A DNA stretch of 64,000 bases from a virus. The notes below the pieces were generated by a model. The model searched no databases. It was not told the origin of the DNA and saw only the letters and a program-made list of their open reading frames with translations. Within the stretch, counting starts at the first letter, position 1. Every line of letters begins with the position of its first letter. The stretch is from positions 17,956 to 81,955 of the IMG/VR virus record IMGVR_UViG_3300030116_004255; one strand, given 5' to 3'. This document shows positions 62,025-64,000 of the stretch, piece after piece. A program made the position numbers and the translations under genes.

Positions 62025-62772
62025 CGATTGCTTTACAGCTTTAAAAGAATTAAATGACGATCTTGTTGATATGGTTTTTGTAGATCTACCTTATGGGACA
62101 ACAGCTTGTAAGTGGGACACAGTAATTGATCTTGAAAAAATGTGGAGTGAGTTAGACAGAATCACGAAAGACAACGCACCTATGTTGTTTACTGCTAGCC
62201 AACCATTTACAAGTCGCTTAGTAAGTTCAAACTTTGACTGGTTTAGGTATGAGTGGATCTATCAAAAGATAGCTGGTAGCAACTTCGCACAGGCTAAGTA
62301 TCAACCAATGAAAGAACACGAAAGTGTTTTGATCTTTAGTAAAAAACCAAGACCAATATACTTTCCGATCAAAGAGGAAAGACGAGGAACTGGTAGTGAC
62401 AGAGCGAAATATAAATATACTGACAAATCCAGAAAACAAGTCGGACAATTTATGGGACAGAGTATTAACGAAAGTGAATTTGATTACAGCAACGACAGTG
62501 GTAATGACAAACTAAGATACCCAAGTTCTGTTCAGATCTTTAACAACAGAGCCAAAGGGGATAGAGGATTGCACCCTACTCAAAAGCCAGTTGCTATGGT
62601 TGAGTATTTTATTAAGACTTACACTCGTGAAAATGAAACAGTATTAGACTTTACAATGGGTAGTGGGACAACAGGTGTAGCTTGTAAAAACTTGAACAGA
62701 GGTTTTATAGGAATAGAACAGGACAGGGATATATTTGAAATCGCTTACAACAGAATTTCAACTGATCAATGA
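62005..62772 (+). CDS. DNA methyltransferase (DLPY type), right cluster 2
   Basis: This 255-residue protein has VFVDLPYGTTACKWD (motif IV), LHPTQKPVAMVEYFIKTYT and VLDFTMGSGTTGVACKNLNRGFIGIEQD (motif I). It is closely related to the left-island enzyme at 34488, which is on the opposite strand 28 kb away, so duplication or two independent acquisitions are possible. It is followed by an overlapping third methyltransferase. Confidence 0.88.
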   Translation: MIYLRNDDCFTALKELNDDLVDMVFVDLPYGTTACKWDTVIDLEKMWSELDRITKDNAPMLFTASQPFTSRLVSSNFDWFRYEWIYQKIAGSNFAQAKYQPMKEHESVLIFSKKPRPIYFPIKEERRGTGSDRAKYKYTDKSRKQVGQFMGQSINESEFDYSNDSGNDKLRYPSSVQIFNNRAKGDRGLHPTQKPVAMVEYFIKTYTRENETVLDFTMGSGTTGVACKNLNRGFIGIEQDRDIFEIAYNRISTDQ

Positions 62773-63652
62773 GGACATAAACTCTGGTTTAAGTCTTTTA
62801 TCTGACAAATCAGTTTCAATGACGATACTTGATCCACCCTATTATCGTAAAGTTGATCAAGACTGGGACAAGCAGTGGTTTACTTTTGATCAATATTTAG
62901 AGTGGTGTGAAGTCTGGATCAAAGAAGTTAGTAGAGTTTCAATGGATTCTGGGACAGCTTGGTTGTTTGGTTATCCTTATGAATTGTCAAAACTTTTACC
63001 GTTGTTTGAAAAATACGGTTTTAAATTAAAGCAACAGATTGTCATAGACAAAGGTTTAAAAAGTATTGCTGGTAGATCTAGTGATCAACTTAAACAATTT
63101 CCTACTGCAACCGAGTATTTATACTTCTTTTACAAAGATTCAAGAGAAATGATCAGACAACTACTTCAAAGCGAAAGGAAAAGACTTGATCTAACTGGTA
63201 ATCAAGTTAACCAACACTTAGGTAAAGCTGTGACTGGTGGTGGAACATTTAGCACGATAGCGTCTTTGAAAAAACCTTTAGAGTATATTGTTTACCCAAC
63301 TGAAAAGGATTGGATCAAGCTCCAAGAAATCTTTGATCTACCAGAATACGACACAGTTGTGTTTCGTTTTAATAGTTCTTTTGGTATCACAGATGTTTGG
63401 AACGACATAGACTTTTATATAAACAAAAAGGATAAGATCCACCCAACACAAAAGCCAGTAGATCTAATTAATAGAATCATTGATACTGGAGTTCCTAACA
63501 AACATATACTTGATTGCTTTATGGGAAGTGGGACAACTGCAATTTGTAGCAACGGTAAGTCTGATCGCTTTACTGGTATAGAAATTGACCAAGATATGTT
63601 TGATCAAGCATTTGATAGAATCCACCTGCATATCCCCCATTTGCGATCTTAA
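62735..63652 (+). CDS. DNA methyltransferase (DPPY type), right cluster 3
   Basis: The start is TTG at 62735, chosen because AGGG lies five bases upstream and because no ATG occurs before the catalytic motif region. This 305-residue protein has TILDPPYYRKVDQDWD (motif IV), PYELSKLLPLFEKYGFKLKQ, KIHPTQKPVDLINRIID and HILDCFMGSGTTAICSNGKSDRFTGIEID. It is longer than its two neighbours. It overlaps the preceding gene by 38 bases. Confidence 0.87.
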   Translation: MKSLTTEFQLINEDINSGLSLLSDKSVSMTILDPPYYRKVDQDWDKQWFTFDQYLEWCEVWIKEVSRVSMDSGTAWLFGYPYELSKLLPLFEKYGFKLKQQIVIDKGLKSIAGRSSDQLKQFPTATEYLYFFYKDSREMIRQLLQSERKRLDLTGNQVNQHLGKAVTGGGTFSTIASLKKPLEYIVYPTEKDWIKLQEIFDLPEYDTVVFRFNSSFGITDVWNDIDFYINKKDKIHPTQKPVDLINRIIDTGVPNKHILDCFMGSGTTAICSNGKSDRFTGIEIDQDMFDQAFDRIHLHIPHLRS

Positions 63653-63693
63653 CTTCTTTCTGCTAAACTTATAAAAGAGAGAAAGGAGTTGAC

Positions 63694-63924
63694 TTGGCGA
63701 AACCTCGTTTAGTGCAATTCACTTGTGCTGGATCTCGTTGGGACGAAAATGACTGTGGCGAAAAAGCAGTTTTCAATATGAACGATCCCCAAGATCTAAA
63801 AAAGTTAGACAATGGGTATGGACGAAACTTTTATACTTGTGAATCTTGCAAAGAGATAATTGATCTAAAGGTTAAGCAAATGGAGTTAAAAGCACAGAAG
63901 TTGTTTTTAGAAATATTTGGCTAA
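63694..63924 (+). CDS. 76-residue zinc-ribbon protein
   Basis: TTG start with AAAGGAG seven bases upstream. Cysteines in QFTCAGSRWDENDCGE and FYTCESCKEI form a zinc ribbon; a helical tail follows (IIDLKVKQMELKAQKLFLEIF). A -10-like TATAAA at 63670 suggests its own promoter. The stop codon is the first base triplet of the right inverted-repeat arm. Function unknown. Confidence 0.65.
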   Translation: MAKPRLVQFTCAGSRWDENDCGEKAVFNMNDPQDLKKLDNGYGRNFYTCESCKEIIDLKVKQMELKAQKLFLEIFG

Positions 63925-64000
63925 TCTTACAGTCAACTGAAAAAAGATAGATCCCACCTTAGCAGTGGGATCTTTCTATTGGATTAGCAAATTACCTTTT
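63922..64000. repeat. 79-bp perfect inverted repeat, right arm
   Basis: Exact reverse complement of 49336-49414, starting at the TAA of the preceding gene and reaching the last base of the window, so its true length is unknown. Confidence 0.98.
63949..63975 (+). terminator. Terminator in right repeat arm
   Basis: AGATCCCAC-cttagca-GTGGGATCT followed by TTC. It ends the right-hand methyltransferase operon. Confidence 0.8.

Noticed and set aside
1-64000. Direct terminal repeat joining window ends
   Set aside because: The first and last bases share no direct repeat; the left end is inside a gene and the right end matches an internal site in inverted orientation only.

Overview
The window reads as one contiguous piece of a strongly AT-rich tailed-phage (siphovirus-type) genome. 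The host is probably a low-GC, perhaps aquatic, actinobacterium. This rests on a WhiB-family iron-sulfur regulator (21499-21789, minus), on several promoters whose -10 box lies only 5-7 bases before an ATG (leaderless transcripts are common in Actinobacteria), and on tail-fibre repeats (LYYTDAR type) often seen in marine phages. Host, habitat and lifestyle are inference. I see no integrase and no DNA polymerase here. The left edge cuts a tail-fibre gene and the right edge stops inside an inverted repeat, so the genome is larger than the window.

Layout. (1) 1-30.2 kb, minus strand: the virion module. Read in the direction of transcription it runs terminase large subunit, portal with a long C-terminal extension, prohead protease, HK97-type major capsid protein, head-tail connectors, an inserted HTH/zinc protein and WhiB, tail tube, tail assembly chaperones joined by a -1 slippery site, tape measure, distal tail proteins, an S74-chaperone fibre and two repeat-rich fibres. 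Two plus-strand genes (25.9-26.35 kb) sit inside it. (2) 30.2-38.8 kb, mostly minus strand: a metabolism and DNA-modification island holding a LmbU-like fusion, thioredoxin, a C5-cytosine methyltransferase with a large overlapping gene in another frame, two N4/N6 methyltransferases, S-adenosylmethionine synthetase (metK), two more adenine methyltransferase-like proteins and the terminase small subunit. The island separates the two terminase genes. (3) 39.4-48.8 kb, mostly plus strand: seven or eight short, independently terminated cassettes of small proteins (many with zinc ribbons) plus one minus-strand ArdC-like anti-restriction gene. Almost every inter-cassette gap carries one or two copies of a conserved ~28-bp motif. 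(4) 48.9-49.4 kb: no genes, but a very dense cluster of GATC sites, two promoters, a short putative RNA and one arm of a 79-bp perfect inverted repeat. (5) 49.4-51.1 kb, minus: PD-(D/E)XK nuclease, ssDNA-annealing-like protein, AlpA/Xis-like HTH. (6) 51.2-64 kb, plus: a long overlapping early operon of small genes, a lysozyme-like protein, two paralogous nuclease-like proteins, replication initiator/loader-like proteins, SSB, a ParB-like protein, a tandem array of tRNA-sized structured RNA units, three more DNA methyltransferases and a small zinc protein that ends in the other arm of the 79-bp repeat.

How the parts fit. At least seven DNA methyltransferase genes plus a phage-encoded AdoMet synthetase suggest that heavy methylation of phage DNA is central to this phage. 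An ArdC-like anti-restriction protein and a dense GATC array fit the same theme. The most unusual signals are the four abutting tRNA-sized units at 60963-61275 just upstream of the methyltransferases, the interspersed cassette-boundary motif at 39-49 kb, the dual-frame methyltransferase locus at 33.0-34.5 kb, and the 79-bp inverted repeat enclosing 14.5 kb. All calls were made by eye from the sequence; no database search was run.
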